DNA from: Adineta ricciae
Lineage: Eukaryota; Rotifera; Eurotatoria; Adinetida; Adinetidae
Assembly (NCBI GenBank): GCA_905250025.1
Contig: CAJNOJ010000021.1
Coordinates: forward strand, 1-64,000
Direction: 5' to 3'
Length of the DNA: 64,000 nt
Shown here: positions 48,448-58,708 of the stretch, piece after piece
How the letters are laid out: each line of letters starts with the position of its first letter
How positions within the stretch are numbered: position 1 is the first letter of the stretch
Notes under the pieces: generated by a model
Told to the model about the DNA's origin: nothing
Seen by the model: only the letters and a program-made list of their open reading frames with translations
The model's database searches: none
Position numbers and translations under genes: made by a program

Positions 48448-50327
48448 TCACATAGAGTAAGACAATGAACATTTGAGATTGGTTATGTTCGTAGAGATCA
48501 GCTTGTTCAATCGATGTACAAATGGAATTCGAATAGTTAAGATAAAATAATCCTTACTATTGATGCCACGTTGAACTAAATATTAATATTCGATAGAGAA
48601 AAACGAGAATACACTATGAGAAAACTTTACCAGTCATGTAGTCAAATAAAATAGAGAAGAATTCTTCTTCGAGATGTTCGATAGGTGTTGATTTGTAATC
48701 TCCTAAAGCGAAAATATAGATGATATGCTACGATAGAAACTAGTCGACTAACCGATGGAAGTGATGAGTAAGATTAATACCAACGCTATTTCCTTGTCGT
48801 TTAGATTGAGTCTTTGTAAATCGCTTTCGAACGCACGTGTCAAAGAGAATAATTCGAAGAAAAATGGAAACTGCTGTTGAATATATTGGTAAAATGGAGA
48901 ATTAGAAGATAAATTCAAATAATTCCATGTACTATTTGACGTTTCTGATCGCACTGATTGGATGCAGAAACACATAAGCATAACTGAATGAATAGATTGA
49001 TAAACTAAAGATGTTTTATCTTCGACATTGAGAGAATTGAAATCTTCGAGAAAAATAGATTTGATCGTTCATTAATTGACCAACAAAATCAAATTACTTG
49101 GTATTCCCTCAATAAAATTCCTCACACAAATTGAATAGTGATCAAATTGAGAGATGCACGCAGCCCATAAATCATTCGTATCAAACGACCAACTTGGCAG
49201 ATCCTAAAAAACTAGTGAATTGATTTCTATGTAAAAGAATGGATTTCACTATACTTTGAGATAATTACGATAACTCATTTCCATTTCATAGATCTGTCGA
49301 AGTAGTTCAGACGAAAGCAAATTTTCCCCGCGTAATGACGGTGATTGTTGAATACAAGCAGAAGAAGCTAAAAACAAATAGAGTACAAACCTAAGAAGAG
49401 TTTTTCAGACGACTAGAAACGCATCAATAGACAAGCAAGACTTGATGGACTATCACCAATTTGATGTGTTCATTTACTTTCGCGACTGTGTGTAGTTTTC
49501 TTTTTCGGATTGTTTAAATTTGATGTTAATACATGAAATAATCGTGACTGAATCAATCCATGACGTTGCATTTCAACCATCTTATGTTTAAACAGATTCG
49601 ATTGTCTTCCAATGCGCGAACCTTCAATGGACATTCCAACTGAAAGACACTTCTGAAACCGACATGCACGACACAGATTTCGTGTTGAAGTATTCACTTC
49701 ACAATTATTTCGTTCCAGACATTTGTAATGTTGGGGTATTCGTTCTTTAATCATTCGTCGGAAAAAACCTTTGCAGCTCTAAATAGGTTACAAAACTATA
49801 TAAATGACTCTGACAGTAAGTTCGTACTTCACATGTTGTGACACCAAAGTGTAGTCCGGACGAGGCATCTGTGCAAACGGCACATGGGATACCGCGGAAA
49901 ATATCTTCAATCTTTGGGTTCGAACGTTCTTCTGAAAAGAAAGATCTCGTTTGATTGAAATATATAAGAATTCGATCGAGTGATTTACCAGTAAGCGTCA
50001 TACCAATAGTAATACATTTAGAATATCGACAGAATTGACATTGGGTTCGTGTTGTACGTGTAATAGGACATTTCTTGTCACGTATGCATCGATATTTGAG
50101 ATATTCACCATTAACAGATCGAAGGAAAAATTTCTTACAGGCCTCACTACAAAGAACAACATCATCTGCTCTGTGAAAACGAAACTAATTCCATTTTACC
50201 ATGTAATCGAGCCGCAATGCCATCCACTAGCATTTTCTCCACAGACTTGACACGGTTCAGAACGAAAATCTTGAAGGTAAGCCGCAGCAGTCGGCGTCGT
50301 TGTTGTTGTTTGCTCGCTATAAGCCAT
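48448..50327 (-). CDS. Nuclear receptor with two DNA-binding domains (2DBD-NR)
   Basis: Nine exons: 50200-50327, 49989-50146, 49828-49931, 49478-49778, 49255-49367, 49098-49203, 48753-49043, 48631-48702 and 48448-48575, giving 466 residues with all phases closing. Two complete C4 zinc-finger domains lie in tandem. The first (CQVCGENASGWHCGSITC, P-box CEACKK, CRYSKCITIGM) and the second (CAVCTDASSGLHFGVTTC, P-box CESCKG, CRACRFQKCLSVGM) are followed by a hinge and a helical ligand-binding-like domain. The CEACKK P-box in the first domain is a known mark of the protostome 2DBD receptor group. Ligand and target DNA are unknown. The start at 50327 leaves only ~23 residues before the first Cys. 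Confidence 0.92.
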
Positions 50328-51366
50328 ATATGCAAGTAATCACGTATGAAACGATCGATGAACTAGCAGATCAGATGTTTCTTTCTCGGGAGAATTTAGT
50401 GACCTTATTCTCTTCCCACTCTTCGCATCAATATACAGCAACACAATGAGTAATGTACTTTGCGTTCACATCGTCGTTTTGGATATGCATGTATGAGAGA
50501 AAGTGATCATAAAAATGAAGTCTATAGATCATACGATCTGAACAATAAATGAGTGAATGTATAGATTTCAAAAGAGAAGAGAACGAAAGGGAAAGAAATT
50601 GAAAATTTGCATGACTCGATCAGACCATTTATCGTGATGATAGTCGAATACAAACAACATTCAGATGGATATCCATTGTAGACAAGGAAAACGCATCGCT
50701 TAACGACTGAACTCATCGTTGCAAACTGAAGTGCAATATATATATATATATATATGACTTTCTTCCCATGAGACGAATTGACCGATCGTCCAACTCCATT
50801 ATGTATTCATTCTGTTCTTCAGATAAATAAAAAATATAAAACACCTGACAAATACTTAATAGATCATTTCATTTGTCCCGTGTTGTCCGTAAAGCACACG
50901 AAACTTCGATCATTTACACGTTTTCTATGAATGTGACGAAGTACCTTTTTGATAGAATCAAGTTTGCCTTTGCAGTTTCTTGAGGGTTGGTGTTTATAAG
51001 TTATACATTTGACATAATTCATATTATTTATTTTTCTCCTTCTCTAATTCGAGTTTAGACATGAATGCAGCCATTACAGAAAAGAGAGACAAACAAACAA
51101 ACAAACAAAACGAAACCTATATAACCAAAAAAATGAAAGCACGTTTTTTTTTTCTACTTTTCTATTTTTTCATTTTTTTCATTGGGTTTGTTTACGAAAT
51201 GTTTTGTCAAAAAAAAATAAAATAAAACATATCTTATATCACGATGTGGTGAGTACATAGTGAGGAAAGGTTGCCTATATTGCAATATATATAGCCGGCA
51301 AAATCTTCGATATTTTCATCTCACTCGGGACAGGCATGTGTACACAAAGGATACAGGAAATGTTTT
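50328..51366. other. Spacer between nuclear receptor and bZIP gene
   Basis: About 1 kb; a (TA)n run near 50740-50756 and poly-T near 51146-51180. No gene seen. Confidence 0.5.
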
Positions 51367-52655
51367 TCAGATAGCTGATTTTCGTTGAAAATTGTTCACT
51401 AGGCCACTTTTCAGACTGGCAGTCACTGCTTCTAGTGTGTTAATTTTCATCTGAAGTTCAGCGTTGGTTCGTTCGTATTCTTGGCTAGAATTTAGAAGGA
51501 AATATAGAATTGAATGATACAAAGTATGGTTATTTTTCCGTACCAGCGGTGATCCATATCACCAAATTTTTGTTTACGAACAGCTCGAGAAATTTTCGAT
51601 GCTTCGTTGTTTTTCCGGCGTCTTTCCAGATAATAGGTTAAATCATCTGAATTTTTGATATCTTTCGCCCGGTTGACATTCCGAGATTGCGATTTTTTAG
51701 ATCGGGTTTCTTCAGGCGCCATCGGACCGCGTGCACGTGATCGAAGTCGAGAGGATTTTCGACACGATTCTTGTGCTTGTACTTGGGTTCGTTTAGAAAG
51801 GAAGGCATGATCATGTTCGAATGCATTCAGAGCACTTTGGCTCAACATATTGGTCGGCTGTTGTGGCGGTGGTGTACGAAAAGAACTCATTGGTGTGTTT
51901 AGTACTGGATTACTAGATTCAGTTCCGTATTGTGACTGGAATATGTTGTTTGGTAAGAGTTCTGGTGAAAGTGGTTGTAGTTCCGAAAATGACGATGATG
52001 AACAAGGCATTGCAGGTGGATTCGATAAGAGATCAGGGTTGTTGTTGTTGATTGATGTCATCAATTGATCGAATGATTCAGATCGGAGCTAAAGTCGGAA
52101 AGTAAGTTTCTGAGTCATGCAATGTAATTGCGCAATAGCTTGTTTTTTTTTACTTACAAATTCACTCAAAGTTCGTGCATCGAGCAATCTATTGGAATCG
52201 ATCTTTGCTAATTCATTCATATCAATATGTACATCATTGACACCAGCTTCACTGAGTAGTCTTTGTAAAGTGAATCCATTTCCACTTGCAAATAGCTCGT
52301 TCCATTTGTCAGTTGATTCCGAATCTATTAGGAAAGAGCACATTCACAATAGTTTACTACACTTCGAACGTTTTCTAATTATCTAACCTTTGTTAAATAG
52401 GCCACTTGTCTTCAGGAAGGAACGTAGTTGAGTACTGATGTTCGGCCAAAACGAAGGAAGTTGAGTTGCTGGTCGGTTGCGACGACGTGTTGGAGTTTCC
52501 TCTTCCTCCAAAATCACAGTCGAAGTCGAATCCGAACGGGTCAGCGTCCCATGTGTCGAATTGTCCGAGCTCGAATGTGTATGCTGTGTTTCGTTTATCT
52601 GTTGTTGTTGTTGTGGATTCATATGACTGCCGTGATTCATGGTAGGGGTCGACAT
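51367..52655 (-). CDS. bZIP transcription factor
   Basis: Four exons (52388-52655, 52158-52324, 51544-52088, 51367-51484) give 365 residues. The N-terminus is Gln/Ser/Thr-rich; the middle has a conserved-looking segment (WNELFASGNGFTLQRLL, VNDVHIDMNELAKID). The basic region YYLERRRKNNEASKISRAVR carries the Asn-x-x-Ala-(x)2-Ser/Arg DNA-contact pattern and is closest to PAR/NFIL3-type basic regions. After it the zipper has Leu/Met/Ile heptads (AELQMKINTLEAVTASL) but is short. The family assignment is not certain. The start chosen is the first ATG in frame (MSTPTMNHGSHM); upstream coding exons are possible. Confidence 0.8.
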
Positions 52656-54093
52656 TGCGATTGCGTTTGTCGTCACTATGAAACATGCCCGTGTTGTCGA
52701 ATCGACTAAATAGCAGCGCGCACGATGCTTTTTTTTCTTTCCTTCTGTCTTTCTCTAGACGTGTTTTTCTTTCTGTTCTGTCTTTACTCGTCAAATACTC
52801 TCTATCAGCGTCGAGAACGTAGTTGTATAATTATTAATAGAAGGTAATATTCTGAATAGTATTTATAAGTGCTTGCATACAATATCAGCCAACTTCAACC
52901 AGCCTCCTTGGAAAACTTTGTCGCTTACAACAACTAGAAGAGACTTACTTTAACTTATATCTAAAATAGGAATAGATATTGTTGTTGTTATGATAAACCA
53001 AAGATATTTTAAAGTCTTTTATATTCTCGATCGTTGTTAAAGCGCTTTTTAATATGTTTCTACCTGCATGAAAAAAGTCCATTTTGGGTTCTATATGTGA
53101 ATGATAAACCCAAGTCGATCGATAAAGTAGAAATGCGACGTTGCGCGGTCTTTTATGGGAACGTCTCTCATTGCCTCCCCCTTCTCTCTATTCTATTCTC
53201 TTCTCTTTTTTCTTACTATGACATCAAAATTGGTAGAGAAAAATCGCAAGAGAAAGTGACGCGGGGAGGGGCGAGAGCGAAGATGATATTGTTGCCTATA
53301 GAAATGAATTTCGTAAGAGTCAACAAGGATACTGAAATATTTGTACTTTCTTTGGTCCTGTACCGTGTATTTATACATAATAGAAATCAGATCTCATGGA
53401 AGAAATCCCGTTTTGGATAGATACACAGTGGGGAAAATCTAACAGGTTGTATTCATTATCCATTCAGTCATCAAAGGATATGGATTTTTCTCTGACTTAT
53501 GGCATCATTGATTGATATATCTGAGAGTATTTCAAAAAGGTTATCTAGCGATGAGAGATTTTTACCCTCATAAATTCGACGCGTCAGGAACTCATTTGAG
53601 TCAATATTTACAAAACGTGAAGGGCAGAAAAAATACGTCATTCGATAAACAAATAGTAGAATCACTAAGAGATTAAAATCTATTTGTTGAACAAAATGCG
53701 CTACACACAAAAACTATTACATGACGTCAGCTTTACGTAATTATTCTATAAAATGAGTCAGGAACACAAGATATTGCGAAAGATCGTGTGGGAATGCGAA
53801 ACGCTTGATCTAATCGTCCATGTCCTTATCAAAACAGAATAAAAAACGAGCGGTGTGGGCAAATATCGTAGCTGTAATCGACTTGTTTACTTGAATATCT
53901 TACTAAGCGCTCAAAACGAAGGATTGTTCTCATCCAAAGGGAAAAAACCTAACGATTTTCACACAATCTTTACTTCCTATCGAGTATGAGTCAGAAACGC
54001 AGAATAAGTGCGATAGTAATCGTATTAAAACAAAAAAAACTTATGTGATTCTTCGAACTGTTTCGAACCGTTTCACATCTCTGCAAGTAAATC
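52656..54093. other. Spacer between divergent bZIP and SAM genes
   Basis: About 1.4 kb; one plus-strand open frame of 128 codons at 53034-53420 has no domain, no conserved pattern and T/C-rich codons, so I do not call it. Otherwise nothing is seen. Confidence 0.5.
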
Positions 54094-54532
54094 ATGGCAA
54101 ACGAATGCTCACAAAGCAACCATGTATTTGAATACGAATCGAAACCGATTGTAACTATACATACGATCGATCGATGGTCTATTCGAGAGAGTCTCGAACC
54201 ATTCGAACAAAACGAGAAGAAATCAAAACGAAAACAACGAACTGTACATGAAAAGCCCGATATTCACCAATGGAATGTAAGTGGTGTTTACTTTAGTTTC
54301 GTTATAATAGATGACATTTTCTCTTTAGGTTGATGATGTATGCTTGTTTTTCATATCTGTTCTCGGAACAACCTGTTATACATTGCTAATTAAGGAACAT
54401 TTGATCGATGGAACAGCACTTCTTCTACTCGAAGATAAACATTTGATGAACGTTTTTCACATGTCACATGACGAGCGAGTGAAGTTACTTCGTAAAATTA
54501 AAAAACTAAAAATAGATCATCCTCTTACTTGA
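54094..54532 (+). CDS. SAM-domain protein
   Basis: Two exons (54094-54276, 54329-54532) give 128 residues. The C-terminal ~68 residues form a sterile alpha motif: HQWNVDDVCLFFISVLG, YTLLIKEHLIDGTALLLL, then HLMNVFHMSHDERVKLLRKI. These carry the usual Trp, DV, Gly and Leu positions, although the L-x-x-lGI loop is altered. The N-terminal half is charged, with a Lys/Arg run. SAM domains make homo- or hetero-oligomers or bind RNA. The small size resembles stand-alone SAMD adaptors; the exact orthologue is not recognised. It converges with METTL6, whose stop lies 27 bp away. Confidence 0.8.
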
Positions 54533-54558
54533 GAGTTCAAATCGAATAACAAATAGTT

Positions 54559-55438
54559 TTATTTTTTCTGAAATTTTCCTTGTAAAAAAACACGCGGCAC
54601 ACAAATATCTTCTTTTACATTCACTGTATCTTTGAATACATATGACAACTCATCAATTTGAAATTGACATTCATTTAGTAAATTGGTTAGATATTCAATT
54701 GAAAAAAAGTACGCACGAGTACCGTCTTGTCGGACGTAAAAATTTTCGGATAGTTTATGTTGTCTCTGCCGAGCGAAACGAAACATTGCATGATCGTATA
54801 AGCCATAGTCACGAAAGAGAAGATACCCGCCAGGTTTGAGAATCTAGGTTTACTTTTCATGTATCGAATTTTTTCGAAAACTACACAATTCTTACTCTGT
54901 GAATTTTTTGAAGAACGCATAGCATTTTCTCGGGATGTATGGCAGATAGAACAAAGATCATTGAACAAAAATCGATTGAGTTTTCTTCGATTGGGATATC
55001 TGAATCAGCAGTTAAATCACAAACAAAAGATTGGATGCGTTCGGGATCATAGTTGGCATTTTGACGAACAAGATCAATGGCAGTCGGGGAAAAATCGCAA
55101 GCATAGATGAATAGATTCGGTAGTTCAGTTAATAGTGGAAAAAGGAAATTGCCAACTCCACAACCAACTTCGAATAGTTTAACGGATTCGTTTGGATCAA
55201 TATTAAATTCACGCAGTGTCCAATGGCGATCTTTGAAGAAATTATTTGTATTTCGTTTGTAGAACTGATCCCAATATTTCTGAGCATTCTTATCGAATAG
55301 ATTCTGTTTGAACACCGGCACTTGTTGACGTTCCTGTTGTTCCGGAGAATATAAACAGGCGTGCTCGTCGGCAGTGATCACACGTTCGGTATTTGAACGT
55401 GAACTCTGAATTGCATCCGAGATATTACTATCAGTCAT
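54559..55438 (-). CDS. METTL6: METTL6-type tRNA m3C methyltransferase
   Basis: Two exons (54896-55438, 54559-54843) give 275 residues. The class I SAM-binding motif is LFEVGCGVGNFLFPLL, followed by YACDFSPTAIDLV, FVCDLTADS and FCSMIFVLSAIHPEKM. Exon 2 has LKPGGYLLFRDYGLYDHAMF, GENFYVRQDGTR-like ENFYVRQDGTRAYFFS and CVPRVFLQGKF, the pattern of METTL6 rather than METTL2/8. METTL6 methylates C32 of serine tRNAs, working with seryl-tRNA synthetase. The gene begins 91 bp after the p23 stop, with TTTTAG 5 nt before the ATG. Confidence 0.93.
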
Positions 55439-55446
55439 ATGATCTA
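55439..55446 (-). promoter_or_regulatory. Candidate trans-splice acceptor before METTL6
   Basis: AAATTTTAG ends 5 nt before the METTL6 ATG, in a 91-bp gap after the p23 stop that contains no AATAAA. This fits an internal spliced-leader site in a two-gene transcript. Confidence 0.5.
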
Positions 55447-55529
55447 AAATTTAAAAAAGAATCTATAGTGAGTAACATCAGTTTCATCGTTGAAGAACTA
55501 AACAAGTACGAGAGAAAAGTAAAAAGAGT

Positions 55530-56378
55530 TTATTTCTTGTCTTCATTTGATTGCAATGCTTCTTCAAGATCTGGCATTGGTTCATCATCGCTATCGACGT
55601 CAATATCATCGAGATCTTTCAAATCAGCTGTAGACGCGCCACTTAAATCACCGCCCATTTGTTTCAACATTCCATCTGTATAAGAAAAACTTAATCGGAG
55701 AAATTTTTTCGAAAAGATTCTTTTACCTAAATTACTCCAATCCTTTCCGCCCAAATCACTTTCATCGTCATCATCATCTGCAGATCAATTTTTATGGATG
55801 TTGAGTAGTTAGGAAGATTGGAATTACCTTCGGCATTGAAATGATTCCAATCGATGTTGATCCATTGACACTAGAAAACTGACGTGGAGATTGTCATAAT
55901 AAACACAAATGATTGTTACTTTATCAGTTGATTTGATCAAACGCTTCCAAAATGGTTTCTTAGAGTCCTTTTTTTTCAGCATGAATTCCCAATGATTTTG
56001 ACTTGTTTTATGATACTTGGATGCCTAAAACATCCTTTGATTTTCACTACTTGCACTCCGTTAATCAACATACATTCGGATCGATTTCATCGAAAAATTC
56101 CAATGTTGTATCGTACTTTACTTTTTCCGATTGTTGTCCTCTGGAATAGAAAGAGAAATTTCGTTCTTCAGATTGTATCATGTTCATATGAACCTTTACT
56201 TGAAATGAAGTTTCGTCGGTTCGATATTAATTTCGGGTTTTTCGATGTCTTGCACAGCAATCGTTAAGAGAATACGATCTTTCTTCTGACCCCATTTTAT
56301 CGATGGATGTTGATTGATCCTACAAATGTCAACTTATCAAACTAATTTCTTCGCAAATTTCAAATCTTTCACATACAT
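55530..56378 (-). CDS. PTGES3: p23 Hsp90 co-chaperone
   Basis: Seven exons: 56377-56378, 56200-56319, 56074-56140, 55920-56024, 55828-55870, 55727-55777 and 55530-55675 (177 residues). A CS fold is readable: IKWGQKKDRILLTIAVQDIE, INIEPTKLHFK, YDTTLEFFDEIDP and KKPFWKRL. The p23 signature W-I-N-I-D-W-N-H-F (versus WLSVDFNNW in vertebrates) comes next, then the acidic tail with GGKDWSNLG, LKQMGGDLSG and EPMPDLEEA. p23 stabilises the ATP-bound Hsp90 dimer. The start codon is split: AT at 56377-56378 precedes a consensus donor GTATGT, and exon 2 supplies the G. No other suitable ATG exists before the core. Confidence 0.9.
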
Positions 56379-56526
56379 TTCTTATTTAATTTGAGTGTAA
56401 AGGCAAGAAAAGAAATAAACAACAGTTGCTATTGGTCTAATCGAACACACCAATAGCTGCAAATCTATTGTATACATACTGCAATACACTACGCACTGTA
56501 CTAGAATAATCTTTAAGCCCTGTACG
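56379..56526. promoter_or_regulatory. Shared divergent promoter of p23 and TIMM8
   Basis: The 148 bp between the p23 start (minus) and TIMM8 start (plus) must hold both promoters and leaders. It contains CCAATAG near 56450 and ATTGGT near 56431, possible inverted CCAAT boxes. Confidence 0.5.
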
Positions 56527-56834
56527 ATGAGTCTTGCTTCGTTAGCAAATGATCCTGAATTACAAAAATTCGTTGCTGAAAAAGAACTTGAAAATCAATT
56601 GACTGCTCAAGTAGATTGCCAATGAATTAGAGACATATCTTCTGCATCATCGTCTATTTCTAGGTTCATCATTTAACGAACGTATGTTTTGATAAATGTC
56701 TCGAATCAAATGGTAACTTGAGTGAACTTTCAAGTCGACATACAACATGTTTGCAAAACTGTGTCGATCGATTTCTTGATTGTACGACGTTAATCACGAA
56801 TCGAACAATTCAACGTATTCAACAAGGACGCTAG
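56527..56834 (+). CDS. TIMM8: Small TIM chaperone, TIMM8-type
   Basis: Two exons (56527-56610, 56664-56834) give 84 residues. It has the twin CX3C motifs of small TIM proteins: CFDKC and CLQNC, 20 residues apart, followed by VDRFLDCTTLI. Flanking sequence (QLTAQVHHLTNVCFDKC, RTIQRIQQ) is closest to TIMM8. The hetero-hexamer with TIMM13 escorts hydrophobic precursors across the mitochondrial intermembrane space. AATAAA follows about 10 bp after the stop, and C1QBP starts 124 bp later on the same strand. Confidence 0.9.
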
Positions 56835-56928
56835 AAGATGAAAATAAATGATTCTTTCTTTTTTTGTTTTTCATAGAAGAAAAAAAGGCCATGTTCTCGT
56901 CAAGCAGTGAAATTTTAGGATCATTTCG

Positions 56929-56942
56929 TACTTTCATTGCAG
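56929..56942 (+). promoter_or_regulatory. Candidate trans-splice acceptor before C1QBP
   Basis: ACTTTCATTGCAG ends at 56942, 16 nt before the C1QBP ATG, with TIMM8's AATAAA upstream. Confidence 0.45.
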
Positions 56943-56958
56943 ATATTTATCGTTATCA

Positions 56959-58050
56959 ATGGCATTTCGTGGTTTAACACGTGGTCTATTTCAACTTGTG
57001 ACACATCGACGATTGTACTCATCGATTTCAACACAAGTTTTTGCTCGAAAACCAATCGTAACTAATCAAAGATTTCTTCCATATCGATCCTTTTCGTCCG
57101 TGCAAACCAATGAGGATGCTTATCAAGATTTGAATCGTTTCTTGGATAAAGAAATCCAATTGGAGAAAAGTGCACAAAAACATCCCAGCACATTGCCAAC
57201 AATTCAAGGTTTTCAAGTGAGATCCCATTGGTGTCTGTTAAACATACAATATCAATGAATTTAGGTACAAAGCAATGGTCCGGAAGTAACGTTAACTCGG
57301 CAGTCAGGAAATGATAAAGTGACGGTGAAATTCAATGTGACAAACACTGTCAATGCCATGGATTCCGATCAAGATGCTGGTTTAGATGCTGCCGGTCAAC
57401 AAAAATTCGGTGATGAAACAGCTACACAACCATCATCACAGTTGAAATCTCGACCAACATTTAATGTTGATATCAGTCGTGGTGGACAAACATTATCATT
57501 CTTGTGTTCCTATTTGCCACAAGATTATCCTCATGCGCCAGAACTCGGCCAAGTCGGAGAGAACGAACATCAACGTGGAGGACGTAGCGATCAGGAAGAT
57601 CAATTAGAAGATTTTCAAATTGATGAATTTGCTATTCATGAAGGAGAATGGACAGAAAAAGTTTACAGCGCTGATTGTGCTGTTATTGATGGCGAACTTT
57701 ATGATAAATTACTCAATATCTTAGAAGAACACGGTATTGGTGAAGGTTAGTATCATTTCAATCGATTTTTCTTTTCTAACAAGAAAAAAACATTACATAT
57801 CTCATTCACTACTGATTTTCATTCCTTCAGTCGAAATAGACAATGAACCAACTTGACGAGTGTTTTCTTTTTACTTTCGGGCTATAGGCTAACTCGTATA
57901 TATAACCATGAATGTTACTGGTACATCAAGTCATTTCGTTATTTTTATTTTCTAGAATTCGCCAATCAATTGATCGACTATTCAACTGCCTACGAACATC
58001 GGCAATACATTGGTTTATTAGAAAAACTTCAAAAATTCACCAAAAAATAG
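56959..58050 (+). CDS. C1QBP: Mitochondrial matrix protein p32/MAM33
   Basis: Three exons (56959-57216, 57265-57745, 57956-58050) give about 277 residues. The N-terminus is an Arg/Ser-rich mitochondrial presequence (MAFRGLTRGLFQLVTHRRLY). The MAM33 fold follows: LDKEIQLEKSAQ, VTLTRQSGNDKVTVKFNVTN, TFNVDISRGGQTLSFLCSYL, FAIHEGEWTEKVYSADCAVI, and a C-terminal helix LIDYSTAYEHRQYIGLLEKL. It forms an acidic doughnut-shaped trimer needed for mitochondrial translation. The last intron is long (210 bp) and contains an alternative acceptor (CATTCCTTCAG) leading to a short exon that ends after EIDNEPT. Confidence 0.95.
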
Positions 58051-58185
58051 AATATAAACAGAAGTTAGCAATCCAATAGAGTTTATGTTCTTGAAATAAA
58101 TAAAAAAAAACGAATGTCCTTACATGATCTATCACCTTCATGTGAAGAAGAAAAGATTCCTATATGTATCTTGTTGTTTTTCATT

Positions 58186-58192
58186 TTGCTAG
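58186..58192 (+). promoter_or_regulatory. Candidate trans-splice acceptor before the gene at 58207
   Basis: TTTTTCATTTTGCTAG ends 14 nt before the ATG at 58207. It argues for that ATG over the upstream in-frame one at 58114, which would lie before the acceptor. Confidence 0.45.
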
Positions 58193-58206
58193 ATCTTCTT
58201 ATCATC

Positions 58207-58578
58207 ATGTCAATCACCTTCTTCTCTCTCTGTGCTATACTTTGCATATCAGCAATTTCAGCAGGTATTCCACCGATGGTTATTTATTCAGCGGTTATCG
58301 AAAATCAACAGGATCATCCCGTTCAATGCAGCATTACGTGGTCAAAATATCCAGGCGATCGTTTAGAACGTACTTTGTTCACCGTCGAACGTCAACAAGA
58401 ATATTTTGCTAACGAACAAAGAGCGAAGGTAGACACGATGGTGGTACGCGCAACAATCGAAGAAATTCGTTGTGGAGATTTAGTGCTCAAAGCTCCATTA
58501 GGCGTAACAAAACCATTCGTTACATGGAGATTTGCTATTCGACAAAATGCAATCGTTCCTGTTGGACCAGTTGAATAA
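58207..58578 (+). CDS. Small secreted protein, unknown
   Basis: A single exon of 123 codons from ATG 58207. It opens with a clean signal peptide (MSITFFSLCAILCISAISA, likely cut after SA). The mature ~104 residues are rich in beta-forming residues with two Cys (VQCSITW and IRCGDLVL) that could pair. They include PGDRLERTLFTVERQQEYFA and end VTWRFAIRQNAIVPVGPVE. I recognise no family; an immunoglobulin-like or cystatin-like small beta protein is possible. An in-frame ATG at 58114 would add a hydrophobic lead-in but lies upstream of a probable acceptor. It stands between C1QBP and MRPL50 with 130-160 bp spacers. Confidence 0.75.
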   Translation: MSITFFSLCAILCISAISAGIPPMVIYSAVIENQQDHPVQCSITWSKYPGDRLERTLFTVERQQEYFANEQRAKVDTMVVRATIEEIRCGDLVLKAPLGVTKPFVTWRFAIRQNAIVPVGPVE

Positions 58579-58693
58579 ATTTTTCATTGTCTTCTCTTCT
58601 CTCAAATACTTTCAATAATTTTCATTGCGAATAAATGTTAGATATTCAATAAGTTGACTAACTCATGTCTCATTCATTTTCTCACGCCTGAAT

Positions 58694-58698
58694 TTTAG
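58694..58698 (+). promoter_or_regulatory. Candidate trans-splice acceptor before MRPL50
   Basis: CTGAATTTTAG ends at 58698, 10 nt before the MRPL50 ATG; an AATAAA-like AATAAATG lies at 58630 after the upstream gene. Confidence 0.45.
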
Positions 58699-58708
58699 AT
58701 TCGATCAT

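Noticed and set aside
53034..53420. 128-codon plus-strand open frame
   Set aside because: No recognisable motif and codons unlike neighbouring genes.
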